Below, in pieces: positions 1 to 8,721 of a DNA stretch of 64,000 bases (position 1 is its first letter; the number at the start of each line of letters is the position of its first letter). A model generated the notes under the pieces. That model did no database searches, was not told where the DNA came from, and was given only the letters and a program-made list of their open reading frames with translations. The position numbers were made by a program, and so were the translations under genes. Source of the DNA: CAWCKS01 sp963763485 (GTDB lineage Bacteria; Pseudomonadota; Alphaproteobacteria; Rhizobiales; Xanthobacteraceae); the NCBI GenBank assembly GCA_963763485.1, contig CAVXOW010000009.1, positions 444,225-508,224 of the forward strand, read 5' to 3'.

Positions 1-34
1 TGAGGGAACCTTCGCAAGAGGAACGCCCGCAATC

Positions 35-403
35 ATGCTGACGATCAACGAGCGCGAAGAACTCGAACAGATGGGCGCCGCGGCCGCGCGCGCGAAGCTT
101 GCGGCGCAGAGCGCTGGTCGGCGAAGCCTGCTGGACGGATTTCTTCAGTGCAGCGATCCGACCAGGGGTGATGTTGAAGATTGGCTCGGGGAACAGGCGA
201 AGATCGAGGCTGCCGAACACAGGAGGATGATGCTTTCGGCACTTCGCGGGACACAAATCGCCGCCGCGGCCAGCATTACTGCCGTTCTTCTCATCGGCTG
301 GATTGCGTGGCGTCCGGAGAGTTACACCTCAGCCATGGATCACGTCGCCGCCGCGATCGCTTACGTCGTTGATGCCGCGCGCGGAGGGTTGTGGCGCCAT
401 TGA
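35..403 (+). CDS. Hypothetical single-pass membrane protein
   Basis: A 122-residue protein that I do not recognise. The first 70 residues are hydrophilic and charged and begin with an acidic-basic helix (residues 4-25). One hydrophobic stretch at about residues 72-92 reads as a membrane helix, and a second alanine-rich stretch lies near 100-115. The ATG follows a purine-rich AAGAGGAA about 10 bases upstream. It stands alone before the convergent LysR gene. The topology could be N-terminus in the cytoplasm, but no function can be assigned. Confidence 0.55.
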   Translation: MLTINEREELEQMGAAAARAKLAAQSAGRRSLLDGFLQCSDPTRGDVEDWLGEQAKIEAAEHRRMMLSALRGTQIAAAASITAVLLIGWIAWRPESYTSAMDHVAAAIAYVVDAARGGLWRH

Positions 404-419
404 TCACGGCGACGCCAGC

Positions 420-1304
420 TCATCCCTCAAATCGCTCCACCAGAAAATCGATGAACACCCGCACCTTCACCGCGAGGTGCCGGGTCGGCGGATAGACCGC
501 ATAGAGCGCCGTGGGCGGCGACGAATAGTCCGTCAAAATCGGCAGCAGCGCGCCGCGCTGGAGCGCATCCTCGGCGACAAAGTCCGGCAACAGCGCGATG
601 CCGCGACCGCGCAGCGAGGCGTCGCGCAACACTTCGGCGTTGTTGGCGCACAGCGCCCAGCGCGGATTGATCCAGTGATCGCCGTCCTCGCCGATGAGTT
701 TCCACTGGTTGCCGGTCGAGAGGTAGCCGTAAGCCAGGCACTCATGGTCGCGCAGCTCGTCGGGATGTTTTGGTTCGCCGCGGCGGCTGAGATAGTCTGG
801 CGAGGCGCAGAGCGAGCGCGGGATCGGCATCAGTTTGCGCGCGATCAGGCTTGATGACTCCAGCTCCGCGATGCGCAGCACGACGTCGATGCCTTCCTGC
901 AGCGGATCGACCTGCTCGTCGCTGAGCACCAGCTGGATCTGCAACTCCGGATAACGCTCCATGAACTCGGCGACCACAGGCCCGAGCTTGATCGTGCCGA
1001 ACGACATCGGCGCGTTGACGCGGAGCAGCCCGCGTGGCGACGACTGCCGCTCGGCCACCGCGTGGTCGGCGGCGTCGAGATCGGCCAGGATGGTGGTCGC
1101 GCGCTCGAAATAGGCCTGTCCCTGCTCGGTCGGCGTGACGCGCCGCGTGGTGCGGTTCAACAGCTGAACGCCGAGCTCGTGTTCGAGCTCACCGACATGT
1201 TTGCTGACGGCGGAGCGCGACAGGCGCAGCTTCTTGCCGGCCTCGGAGAAGCTCGCGAGCTCGACGACCTTGGTGAACGCCCGGAGGCTGGCCAGCTTGT
1301 CCAC
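420..1304 (-). CDS. LysR-family transcriptional regulator
   Basis: A 294-residue LysR regulator of usual family length. The N-terminal winged helix-turn-helix covers residues 1-60 (SFSEAGKKLRLSRSAVSKHV), followed by a substrate-binding domain from about residue 90. I chose the GTG start because it gives the usual LysR opening (VDKLASLRAF); an upstream ATG at 1355 would add 17 residues and run across the operator. It is divergent from the dioxygenase operon at 1430, with a perfect T-N11-A type dyad between the two, so it most likely controls that operon and itself. The C-terminal half resembles the DNA-binding regulators of quinone or aromatic stress genes, but the inducer cannot be told. Confidence 0.93.
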   Translation of the reverse strand: MDKLASLRAFTKVVELASFSEAGKKLRLSRSAVSKHVGELEHELGVQLLNRTTRRVTPTEQGQAYFERATTILADLDAADHAVAERQSSPRGLLRVNAPMSFGTIKLGPVVAEFMERYPELQIQLVLSDEQVDPLQEGIDVVLRIAELESSSLIARKLMPIPRSLCASPDYLSRRGEPKHPDELRDHECLAYGYLSTGNQWKLIGEDGDHWINPRWALCANNAEVLRDASLRGRGIALLPDFVAEDALQRGALLPILTDYSSPPTALYAVYPPTRHLAVKVRVFIDFLVERFEG

Positions 1305-1322
1305 GGTACTCTCGCGTGATGG

Positions 1323-1345
1323 ATTGTCCCCATATCGTAGACAAT
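1323..1345. promoter_or_regulatory. LysR-type operator, ATTGTC-N11-GACAAT
   Basis: A perfect 6-bp inverted repeat, ATTGTC and GACAAT, separated by 11 bases lies in the 125-bp gap between the divergent LysR gene and the dioxygenase gene. It contains the T-N11-A core of LysR boxes. The dyad is seen directly; binding by the adjacent regulator is inference. Confidence 0.75.
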
Positions 1346-1429
1346 GATGCCACAAAATCCAAGATTGTTCTCAGGGCGAGGCGTGTCCAGATTGGCGGGG
1401 AGAACGGCAGCCAACTTCAGGAGAAGGCC

Positions 1430-2362
1430 ATGTCAGGCATCCATCATGTCACGGCGATCGCAGGTAACCCTTTGCGAAATTTCGATTTTTATACGCGCAC
1501 CCTCGGCCTGCGCTTCGTCAAGAAGACCGTCAATTTCGACGATCCCGGCACCTATCACTTCTATTACGGCGACGAGACCGGCGCGCCCGGCACGATCCTG
1601 ACCTTCTTCCCCTGGGAGCACGCGGCCGCGGGCCGCGGCGGCGTCGGCCAGACGCAGCAGACGGCATTCCGTGTGCCGGTGTCGTCGCTCGGCTACTGGA
1701 CCCATCGCTTCGTGGAGAAGGGCGTCGCCCATCAGCCGATCGAGCATCGCTTCGGCGAAAGCGTGCTGTCCTTCACCGATCCCGACGGCATGAGCCTCTC
1801 CCTCGTCGGCATCGCCGGCGCAGAGAGCGGGGCGGCATGGAGCAACGGTGACATTCCCAGGGAGCACGCGATCCGTGGCTTTCAGGGCGTGACGCTGCTG
1901 CTCGAGGACGCGGGCCGCACCGGCGCGATCCTCACTGACGTGCTCGGCTTCGAAAAGCTTTCGCGCGAGGGATCGGTGATCCGCTTCCGCGCGAGCGAAA
2001 CGCCCGGCGGCTTCGTCGACATCTACGAGGCGAAGGGATTTTTGCACGGACATCTCGGCCGGGGTTCGGTGCATCACATCGCGTTCCGCGCCGCCGATGA
2101 CGCCGCGCAGACCGAAATGGCGCGCCGGCTGATCGCCAATCACGGCATGCATCCGACCGAGCAGAAGGATCGCAACTATTTCCGCTCGATCTATTTTCGC
2201 GAGCCGGGCGGGGTGCTGTTCGAGGTCGCGACCGATATCCCGGGCTTTGCGGTCGACGAGCCGGTCGCGTCGCTCGGCCAGGCGCTGAAGCTTCCAAAGT
2301 TTCTGGAGCCTCAGCGGAAAGAAATCGAGGGCGTGCTGCCGTCGCTGGAAAGGGCTGCGTGA
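1430..2362 (+). CDS. VOC-family ring-cleaving dioxygenase (MhqO-like)
   Basis: A 310-residue protein of the vicinal-oxygen-chelate superfamily with two glyoxalase-like halves. The N-terminal half begins GIHHVTAIAGN and the second carries SVHHIAF and LFEVATD, which give the His, His and Glu metal ligands expected for Fe(II) extradiol-type enzymes. The start has a good AGGAG site 7 bases upstream; longer in-frame starts lack one. Bacillus MhqO and relatives open hydroquinone-type rings. The stop overlaps the next start (TGATG), and the third gene follows after 19 bases, so three enzymes form one operon. The pairing with an MhqD-type esterase supports a role in quinone or aromatic detoxification. 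Confidence 0.88.
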   Translation: MSGIHHVTAIAGNPLRNFDFYTRTLGLRFVKKTVNFDDPGTYHFYYGDETGAPGTILTFFPWEHAAAGRGGVGQTQQTAFRVPVSSLGYWTHRFVEKGVAHQPIEHRFGESVLSFTDPDGMSLSLVGIAGAESGAAWSNGDIPREHAIRGFQGVTLLLEDAGRTGAILTDVLGFEKLSREGSVIRFRASETPGGFVDIYEAKGFLHGHLGRGSVHHIAFRAADDAAQTEMARRLIANHGMHPTEQKDRNYFRSIYFREPGGVLFEVATDIPGFAVDEPVASLGQALKLPKFLEPQRKEIEGVLPSLERAA

Positions 2363-2991
2363 TGGCAGAGCTTTCGTTCATTCATCGCTTCGAGCCTGCG
2401 CGGGACCGCGCTGCTCCACCGCTGCTCCTGTTGCACGGGACGGGCGGTGACGAGAGCGACCTGCTCGAGGTCGGTCGAATGGTGTCACCAGGTTCGGCCC
2501 TGTTGTCGCCGCGTGGGAAGGTCCTGGAGCAGGGGATGCCGCGGTTCTTCCGCAGGCTCGCGGAAGGCGTGTTCGACGAGGACGATGTCCGTCGCCGCGC
2601 CGAGGAGCTCGCCGATTTCGTCGAGGCTGCTCGCGCACGCTATGGCATCGGCAAGCCGATCGCGCTTGGCTACTCCAACGGCGCCAACATCGCCGCAGCC
2701 GTGATGCTGTTGCGGCCGGCGACGCTCGCGGGTGGCGTATTGTTGCGACCGATGGTGCCTTTGCAAGAGCCGCCGCGAGCAGACCTCGCGGGCATGCCGG
2801 TGCTGATTGCCTCTGGCGCGCGCGATCCGATCGCGGGCGTCGCAGAAGGATCACGTTTGGCGGCGATGCTGTCGGAGGCGGGCGCAATCGTTGATCGGCA
2901 GATCACGCCATTGGGCCACGAATTGTCGCAGGCCGATGTCACGTTGGCACGGGATTGGCTTGCGAAGAGGGTGACGGCCTTAATGACATAG
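2362..2991 (+). CDS. Phospholipase/carboxylesterase-family hydrolase (MhqD-like)
   Basis: A 209-residue cytoplasmic alpha/beta hydrolase of the short carboxylesterase family. The oxyanion-hole motif LLLLHGTGGDE is at residues 22-32, the nucleophile Ser lies in GYSNGAN (about 107-113), the Asp in GARDPI and the His in GHEL near the C-terminus. It is translationally coupled to the dioxygenase, overlapping by one base. In Bacillus the same pair (mhqO and mhqD) answers hydroquinone stress. The substrate is probably an ester or thioester of an aromatic or a ring-fission product; this is inference. Confidence 0.88.
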   Translation: MAELSFIHRFEPARDRAAPPLLLLHGTGGDESDLLEVGRMVSPGSALLSPRGKVLEQGMPRFFRRLAEGVFDEDDVRRRAEELADFVEAARARYGIGKPIALGYSNGANIAAAVMLLRPATLAGGVLLRPMVPLQEPPRADLAGMPVLIASGARDPIAGVAEGSRLAAMLSEAGAIVDRQITPLGHELSQADVTLARDWLAKRVTALMT

Positions 2992-3010
2992 GAAATAAGG
3001 AAGAAGAACA

Positions 3011-3868
3011 ATGCAGCATTTTCCCGAGAATTTCCGCATCCAGGACATTCGGTTCGGCGACGTCTCCATTCATGTCCGCGTTGGTGGTTCTGGATCGGCA
3101 GTGGTCTTGCTGCATGGCTATGGCGACACTGGCGACATGTGGGCACCACTAGCTGCCGAGCTTGCGGGCAATCACACGGTGATCGTGCCCGATCTGCGCG
3201 GCCTCGGCCTCTCATCGAAGCCGCCCTCGGGTTACGACAAGAAGACACAAGGGCGCGACGTCGCCGGTGTGCTCGACGCGCTCAAGATCAAGAGCGCCGA
3301 TCTCGTGACCCACGACATCGGCAACATGGTCGGCTTTGCGTTCGCTGCGGCCTTTCCCGACCGTGTCACGCGCTTTGTCATCATGGACGCGCCGGTGCCC
3401 GGCATTGGTCCCTGGGAAGAGATCTTGAAAAACCCGCTGCTCTGGCATTTTCGTTTCGGCGGGCCGGACATGGAGCGGCTCGTCGCCGGCCGCGAGCGCA
3501 TCTATCTCGATCGCTTCTGGAATGATTTCTCGGCTGACCCAAAGCGCTGGACTGAGGAGATGCGCAATCACTACGCGGCGCTCTACGCGCTGCCGGGTGC
3601 GATGCATGCAGGCTTCAGCCAGTTCGCCGCGTTCGATCAGGATGCAATCGACAACCGCGCTTGGCTCGCCGCCGGAGGGCGGTTGAAGATGCCGATCCTG
3701 GCGGTCGGCGGTGAAAAATCGTTTGGCTTACAGATGGCCGAGGTGATGAAGCAGGCCGCCGACAGGGTCGAGGCCGTCTCGATCGCCGACGCTGGCCACT
3801 GGCTGATGGAAGAGCAGCCACAGACGACCATCGCAGCCATCCGCTCGTTTCTTGACCGGCCGCTGTAA
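3011..3868 (+). CDS. Alpha/beta hydrolase, epoxide hydrolase or dehalogenase type
   Basis: A 285-residue hydrolase. The oxyanion-hole motif HGYGDTGDMW is at about residues 35-44. The nucleophile elbow reads THDIGN, so the nucleophile is Asp, as in epoxide hydrolases and haloacid or fluoroacetate dehalogenases, rather than Ser. The catalytic His is in DAGHWL near residue 262. AGGAAG lies 8 bases before the ATG. It is the third gene of the LysR-controlled operon. Epoxide hydrolase is the commonest annotation of this type; the exact substrate cannot be read from the sequence. Confidence 0.88.
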   Translation: MQHFPENFRIQDIRFGDVSIHVRVGGSGSAVVLLHGYGDTGDMWAPLAAELAGNHTVIVPDLRGLGLSSKPPSGYDKKTQGRDVAGVLDALKIKSADLVTHDIGNMVGFAFAAAFPDRVTRFVIMDAPVPGIGPWEEILKNPLLWHFRFGGPDMERLVAGRERIYLDRFWNDFSADPKRWTEEMRNHYAALYALPGAMHAGFSQFAAFDQDAIDNRAWLAAGGRLKMPILAVGGEKSFGLQMAEVMKQAADRVEAVSIADAGHWLMEEQPQTTIAAIRSFLDRPL

Positions 3869-4095
3869 AAGGTACCGCAGAAGACCTGGATCGACCCTGA
3901 TACCGGACACAACGGCACGGTGATCGGTTCGGAGTGCGGCAATATGTTCTGATTCAGCGCACAGCCGCCCTGATCGCCGGGTTGCGTGGGCCGCATTGCT
4001 CGTTTGCTCGACTGAAATTGAACGACGCCTGTCGCAAAAGCGTTCTAAGGTAGGTGCGGGGCGGGCCCAAGTGTTTCGATTTCGGAGAAATCACA

Positions 4096-4617
4096 ATGAA
4101 TGCCGTCCCGAATTCCGTGAAGGAGCGCCGCCAGGCGCCGCTTGTGACGCCGTCTGACCTCGGCGCCAACGCCGCCCGCGACATTGGCGGCGCGCTGACG
4201 CTGCTGCTTGCGGATGTGTTCGCGCTCTATCTCAAAACCAAGAATTTTCACTGGCACATGTCCGGCCCCCACTTCCGCGACTACCATCTGCTGCTCGACG
4301 AGCAATCCGAGCAGATCTTCGCCATGACCGACGATATCGCCGAACGTGGGCGCAAGATCGGCAGCCGTACCTTGCGCTCGATCGGCGAGATCGGCCGCAT
4401 CCAGCGCCTTGCGGACAACGACGCCGACTTCGTCACGCCGCAGGACATGCTGGCCGAGCTGCGCGATGACAATCAGCGCCTTGTCGCATCGATGCGCGAG
4501 GTCCACGGCCTGTGCGACGAACACAACGACGTCGCAACTGCGAGCCTGCTCGAAAACTGGATCGATGAGACCGAGCGGCGGGTCTGGTTTCTCTATGAGG
4601 CGGGCCGCCGTGACTAG
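4096..4617 (+). CDS. dps: Dps-family ferritin-like DNA protection protein
   Basis: A 173-residue Dps protein of family length. It forms a 12-mer that oxidises and stores iron with hydrogen peroxide and protects DNA. The ferroxidase motif is clear: NFHWHMSGPHFRDYH with following D and E residues (LLLDEQSEQIF), at about residues 54-80. The basic N-terminal tail (VKERRQAPL) could bind DNA. GGAG lies 9 bases upstream of the ATG; the in-frame ATG at 4054 has no ribosome site. A small conserved gene overlaps its 3' end. Confidence 0.93.
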   Translation: MNAVPNSVKERRQAPLVTPSDLGANAARDIGGALTLLLADVFALYLKTKNFHWHMSGPHFRDYHLLLDEQSEQIFAMTDDIAERGRKIGSRTLRSIGEIGRIQRLADNDADFVTPQDMLAELRDDNQRLVASMREVHGLCDEHNDVATASLLENWIDETERRVWFLYEAGRRD

Positions 4618-4810
4618 GCGCAAGCCGGCGCACCAGTCTCACCGCGCGCGGCACCTCTCGCCGCGTGAGGTCGAGTTGAAGAAGCACCAGGACGAGTTGC
4701 TGGACGAGGCGCTGCGGGAGACCTTTCCGGCGAGTGATCCGATCGCGGTCGATCCGGTCGAGACCGTGACGGCCGCGAGACGGCGCCGGCGCAAGCACGG
4801 ATCTCAATAG
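4610..4810 (+). CDS. Small conserved protein with FPASDPIAV motif
   Basis: A 66-residue basic protein. The middle reads as an amphipathic helix (SPREVELKKHQDELLDEALR) and leads into FPASDPIAV, a motif I know from many small alphaproteobacterial proteins of unknown function. The GTG at 4610 has GAGG 9 bases upstream; an in-frame ATG at 4595 would add five residues. It overlaps the end of dps by 8 bases in another frame, so the two are probably co-translated. A role in stress response is a guess from that link only. Confidence 0.7.
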   Translation: MTRRKPAHQSHRARHLSPREVELKKHQDELLDEALRETFPASDPIAVDPVETVTAARRRRRKHGSQ

Positions 4811-5032
4811 ACTGCGTGTGAGTGCGCACCTTTGCGCCGCGGCGTTGTGCTGCGTCGCGTGGGGCCGGGGAAGAGCTGGTTCCAGCAATCGGAACAAGCC
4901 TTTTACGTGCGGGCAACCAGTGCGCTTCTTTCACGCACCTTTGTTGCCCAGCTTCCGCGCTTCCACGCCACAATTCGCGGGCATATAAGATCGGGCGCCG
5001 CGGCCTCCCCGTTTTCGCGGCCAGGGGACATA

Positions 5033-5386
5033 ATGAAGAACGGGTTGTACTCAATTCACATCAGCCTCTTGGACGGCAACACCGGCAAGGGCTCGGGAGT
5101 GATCGTATTCCGCGACGGCTTGATCCGTGGAGGCGACGCTTATCTCTACTATACCGGCAGCTACCGGGTGGAGAAGAACGATACCTTCAAGGGTGAGGTC
5201 ATCGTGAACCGCCACACGCCAAACCGCGGCGAAGTCAATCCGCTGTTCGGCGATCGGCAGGTCTCGATCGGTGTCACCGGAAAATCCATACCAGACGACC
5301 GCGGCGAGATGGAAGGCACTGCGCTTGTCGGCAAGTTGAGCGTGTTCTTCAAGGCGTCGCTGCGCCGGCTCGCCGACGTGGACTGA
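5033..5386 (+). CDS. GrlR-family regulatory-like protein
   Basis: A 117-residue protein starting MKNGLYSIHISLLDG. The pattern (a short beta-rich fold, GxGVIVFRDGLIRGGDAYLYYTGSY, then FKGEVIVNRH) matches the lipocalin-like GrlR domain, first described as the binder that inhibits GrlA in enteropathogenic E. coli. Many rhizobia carry stand-alone copies with no type III secretion locus and unknown roles. GGGGACA precedes the ATG. It is a single-gene unit here. Confidence 0.75.
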   Translation: MKNGLYSIHISLLDGNTGKGSGVIVFRDGLIRGGDAYLYYTGSYRVEKNDTFKGEVIVNRHTPNRGEVNPLFGDRQVSIGVTGKSIPDDRGEMEGTALVGKLSVFFKASLRRLADVD

Positions 5387-5489
5387 GCGCGACTCGCGCC
5401 ACACGGACTCGATTTTCGGTTTCCGCGCAAGTACTGCAGCGCAAAACAAAGCGCGGGACTCCTGACCGGGCTCGCGTTGGATAGATTGC

Positions 5490-5612
5490 ATGATCAATCC
5501 GATTCGGGCTGCGGCGCGGTTGCGCGACGCCGCTGAGGTCTATGTTGCGCTGTCGGCGCTGCTCGCTGCCGCGAGCCTCGTCAACAGTGTTGTGCTGTTG
5601 GCTCGCCTTTAG
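5490..5612 (+). CDS. Possible 40-residue membrane peptide
   Basis: A short reading frame of 40 residues with a basic N-terminus (MINPIRAAARLRD) and one hydrophobic stretch at residues 17-39 that would span a membrane. There is no strong ribosome site. Coding is plausible only from the composition; it could be chance. Confidence 0.3.
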   Translation: MINPIRAAARLRDAAEVYVALSALLAAASLVNSVVLLARL

Positions 5613-5771
5613 CCGCAACGCGCATATCGGATCAAACGAACATCCTGAAGTGCGCCGGCGCACTGCAGCCATCCCTTCGGCCTATTTCCGCCGCGCGCTG
5701 AACCGGGCTACATTTCTCCCAACAAAACAATAAGGCTGGCAACCAACTGCCCGCCCAAGAAGTCCGTTGAC

Positions 5772-7047
5772 GTGACCGATACTGAAGGGACGGGAGACGC
5801 ACACCGAAGCCGCAAGCTGCCGACGGAGCCGGATTACTGGCGGCTCTGGGTGGTGGGCCTTGTCATGTTCGGCGTGCGCTGGATCGAGATGCTGGTGGTC
5901 GCCGTGTTCGCCTACCAGGTCACCGGCTCCGCCTTCATCGTCACCATGCTGACCATGCTGCGCGTCCTGCCGATGGCGCTGTTCGGCGCCTTCATGGGCG
6001 CGAGCGCGGATCGCGTGGACCGGCGCTTCGCATTGCTCGGCATCCTGCTGGTGATGCTCGCAACCTCCTCGGCGCTGACCGCGCTCGCCGCGGCCGGCCG
6101 GCTCGAGATCTGGCATCTCGCCGTGGCCTCCTTCGTCAACGGCGCGGCCTGGGCGACCGATAACTCGGTCCGCCGCATCATGATCGGCGACGTGATCGGC
6201 GGCGAACGCATGGCAACGGCAATGGCGCTCGAACTCCGGCGCCAACAACGCATCGCGCATGATCGGGCCAATCGTTGGCGGCGTTTTGTTCGCTGCTGCC
6301 GGCATCCAGGCCGCGTTTGCAGTCGGCGTCGCGCTCTATCTCGTCGCGGTCGCGGCAGCGTTCGGTTTGTCGTATCGCAACCGCATCGCCGTGCCGTCGG
6401 CGGTCTCGATGCTGAGCCGCATCGGCGAAGGCCTGACCGTGGTGCGCCACAGCCGCAAGCTGATGGGCATCTACGCCATCACGGCGATCTTCAACATCTT
6501 CGGCTGGCCGTTCTACAGCCTCGTGCCGGTGATCGGCAAAGACAACCTCGGCCTCGGCCCCGAGGGCATCGGCGTGCTGTCGAGCATGGACGGCGTCGGC
6601 GCGCTCGTTGGTGCGGCGGCCGTCGTCATGCTGGCGCGACCCTCGCAATATCACTGGCTCTACGTCGGCGCCGTCGCGCTGTTCCAGGTCATGATGACCG
6701 CCTTTGCAATGCTCCCGCAGGCCGAGCTGGCCGGCAGCTGCCTGCTGCTGACCGGCGTCGGCGGCGCCACCTTCGGCGTGATGCAGACGACGCTGATCTA
6801 TCGCGCGGCATCGCCCGCCATGCGCGCGCGGCTGCTCGGCTTGATGTCGGTGTGCATCGGCGTCGGCCCGATCGGCTTCCTGCAGGTCGGGCTGCTCGCC
6901 GACATGATCGGTTCGCGTGCCGCGATCATCACCATCGGCGTCGAAGGTCTGATCGCGCTGGCGCTGACCTGGCCGCTGTGGAGCGCCGGCGGCGGCGATG
7001 CCGCGACCGAAATCGTTGAGCCGGCCCTTGCCGACCGGGCGGCTTGA
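5772..7047 (+). pseudogene. MFS transporter, interrupted by one-base insertion
   Basis: A major facilitator permease of about 425 residues split over two frames. The first part (GTG start at 5772) carries the first five helices with the loop GASADRVDRRF; the rest continues from about 6234 in another frame with further helices to 7047. At 6231-6233 the sequence reads CTCGAACTCC where CTCGACTCC would restore the conserved LDSGANNASRMIGP turn of this family. One extra A explains everything, so the gene is either recently broken or misread. Substrate unknown. The split decarboxylase genes follow after 36 bases on the same strand. Confidence 0.85.
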
Positions 7048-7083
7048 GGGTGATAACGGGCCCGAAACGTTCGGAGAGCTGAC

Positions 7084-7635
7084 GTGTCGAGTGAGAGTCG
7101 CAAAAAAACGCCCGCCGTCGAGTTCAACGCGCCGACCTGGCCGGCCGAGCTGCATCGCATCCTGAAGGCGGCCGACGTCAGGCAGATGTCCTACGTGCCG
7201 GATGCCGGCCACGCCGCGCTGATCGAGTTCTTTCACGCCGATGCCGACGTCACCTGCAACGTGCTGACCACCGAGGAGGAGGGCGTTGCGATTGCCGCCG
7301 GCGCCTGGCTCGGCGGCCAGCGCAGCGTCTTGCTGATGCAGTCGAGCGGCGTCGGCAACTGCATCAACATGCTGTCGTTGCCGGCGATGCTGCGCGCGCC
7401 GCTGTTGATGCTCGTGACCATGCGTGGCGAGTGGGGCGAGTTCAACCCGTGGCAGGTGCCGATGAGCGCGGCGACGAAGACATCGCTTGAAGCAATCGGC
7501 GTGCGCGTGATGCGCGCTGATACGCCCGACGATCTCTGCGAAAACGTTGCGGCGGCCGCGGCGCTTGCCTTCGAAGGCGAGCAGCAAGTCGCGGTGTTGA
7601 TCTCGCAGCGGCTGATCGGCCGCAAGAAATGGTGA
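7084..7635 (+). CDS. Thiamine-diphosphate decarboxylase, PYR-domain subunit (ComD-like)
   Basis: A 183-residue protein that forms the pyrimidine-binding half of a split ThDP enzyme, as in sulfopyruvate decarboxylase ComDE and phosphonopyruvate decarboxylase. The catalytic Glu lies in TTEEEGVAIAAG (about residues 61-72), and GVGNCIN fits the family. The partner PP domain is encoded by the next gene, overlapping by 7 bases. The complex would decarboxylate a 2-oxoacid. Sulfopyruvate is the best-known substrate of the split form, but the family is broad. Confidence 0.82.
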   Translation: MSSESRKKTPAVEFNAPTWPAELHRILKAADVRQMSYVPDAGHAALIEFFHADADVTCNVLTTEEEGVAIAAGAWLGGQRSVLLMQSSGVGNCINMLSLPAMLRAPLLMLVTMRGEWGEFNPWQVPMSAATKTSLEAIGVRVMRADTPDDLCENVAAAAALAFEGEQQVAVLISQRLIGRKKW

Positions 7636-8246
7636 GTGCCAGGAAAGTTGGAGCAATGGCTTCGTCCTACACATTGGCACGGCGCGAAGCGGTCGCCACG
7701 CTGTTGCGCGACAGGCGCGACCTGCTTGTCGTCTGCGGCCTCGGTTCGCCGGCCTACGACGCCCATGCCGCCGGCGACCACGACCTGAATTTCTACCTGT
7801 GGGGCGCGATGGGCGGCGCGGCGATGATCGGCCTTGGGCTCGCGCAGGCGCAGCCGGACAAGCGCGTGCTGGTCCTGACCGGTGACGGTGAGCAGCTCAT
7901 GGGCCTTGGCGGGCTCGCGACCATTGCCGTCGCGAAGCCGAAAAACCTCACCATTGTCGTGATCGACAACGGCCACTACGGCGAAACCGGCATGCAGCGC
8001 AGCGCGACGGGCCTCGGCCTCGATCTCGCCGCGATCGGTGGCGCCGCCGGGTTTTCCGATGCGCGCGAAATCGGCGATACGGCGGGCGTGTCGGCGCTGG
8101 CCAAGACGCTGCATTCGCCGGCCAACGGCCCGCGGCTTTACGTCCTGAAGGTGCGCGCCGAGAATGAGCCACGTTCGTTGCCGCCGCGCGACGCGGTGTT
8201 CCTGAAGATCCGCTTTCGCGCCGCGCTCGGCATTGGTTTGGCGTAA
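7629..8246 (+). CDS. Thiamine-diphosphate decarboxylase, PP-domain subunit (ComE-like)
   Basis: A protein of 205 residues, or 196 if the ATG at 7656 is used; that start gives the more usual N-terminus. The ThDP/Mg motif GDGEQLMG ends in VVIDNGHYGETG (a GDG-X26-N type motif at about residues 85-115 of the long form). It pairs with the PYR subunit just upstream, making a two-subunit active site at the interface. Short C-terminal tail is basic and unlike the family core. Same operon as the gene before and probably the one after. Confidence 0.82.
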   Translation: MVSARKVGAMASSYTLARREAVATLLRDRRDLLVVCGLGSPAYDAHAAGDHDLNFYLWGAMGGAAMIGLGLAQAQPDKRVLVLTGDGEQLMGLGGLATIAVAKPKNLTIVVIDNGHYGETGMQRSATGLGLDLAAIGGAAGFSDAREIGDTAGVSALAKTLHSPANGPRLYVLKVRAENEPRSLPPRDAVFLKIRFRAALGIGLA

Positions 8247-8260
8247 CCGCAGAGGCCTTG

Positions 8261-8557
8261 ATGCTGTTCCTCGTCATCTCCACGCCACGGCCCGAACGGG
8301 CGTCCGACGTCGCCGCCCAGCGCCAGTCATTCTGGCCGTGGATCAAGCGGCATCAGGAGGATGGCGTCTGCCGTCAAATCTATCCGCGGGTCGGTCGCGG
8401 GTCGGTCGCGATCCTCGACGTCGCCAGCAACGAGGAGCTGCACCGCATCCTGAACGACTGGACCGACATCATCCCCGCGCATTTCGATACCTATCCGCTG
8501 GTCGACCTTGCCGCCACCAACAAAATGCTGGCTGAGCAGGCGGGCAAGACAACCTAA
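8261..8557 (+). CDS. Muconolactone isomerase-like small protein
   Basis: A 98-residue protein, MLFLVISTPRPERASDV, with a ferredoxin-like alpha-beta pattern (IYPRVGRGSVAILDVASNEEL) like muconolactone delta-isomerase and YciI-type proteins. Those fold into small multimers on aromatic ring-cleavage routes, but most relatives have no proven activity. It lies 14 bases after the decarboxylase pair and before a repeat, so it may end that operon. Confidence 0.7.
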   Translation: MLFLVISTPRPERASDVAAQRQSFWPWIKRHQEDGVCRQIYPRVGRGSVAILDVASNEELHRILNDWTDIIPAHFDTYPLVDLAATNKMLAEQAGKTT

Positions 8558-8559
8558 CG

Positions 8560-8680
8560 CCTCATGGTGAGGAGCCCGGCGTAGCTCGAAGAGCGAAGGC
8601 GGGCGTCTCGAACCATGCGGCCCGGCCGGTGGCCTCATCCTTCGAGACGCCCGCAAAAGGCGGGCTCCTCAGGATGAGGA
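8560..8680. repeat. Extragenic palindromic repeat, rhizobial type
   Basis: An intergenic palindrome: GTGAGGAGCCCGGC near the left and GGGCTCCTCAGGATGAGG at the right, with an inner pair GGGCGTCTCGAA and TTCGAGACGCCC. It can fold into one long hairpin. A relative lies at 10406-10540, so the two bracket the nitrile hydratase operon. I know this type as dispersed in Bradyrhizobium genomes. It may also stop transcription. Confidence 0.75.
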
Positions 8681-8721
8681 GGTCGGTTGCCCGCCCGGGT
8701 TCGTAGGCCTATCTTAGCGGC

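Noticed and set aside
6178..7680. 500-codon open frame on the minus strand opposite the MFS and decarboxylase genes
   Set aside because: Rich in His, Arg, Gln and Asp with no domain; a shadow of high-GC coding on the other strand.
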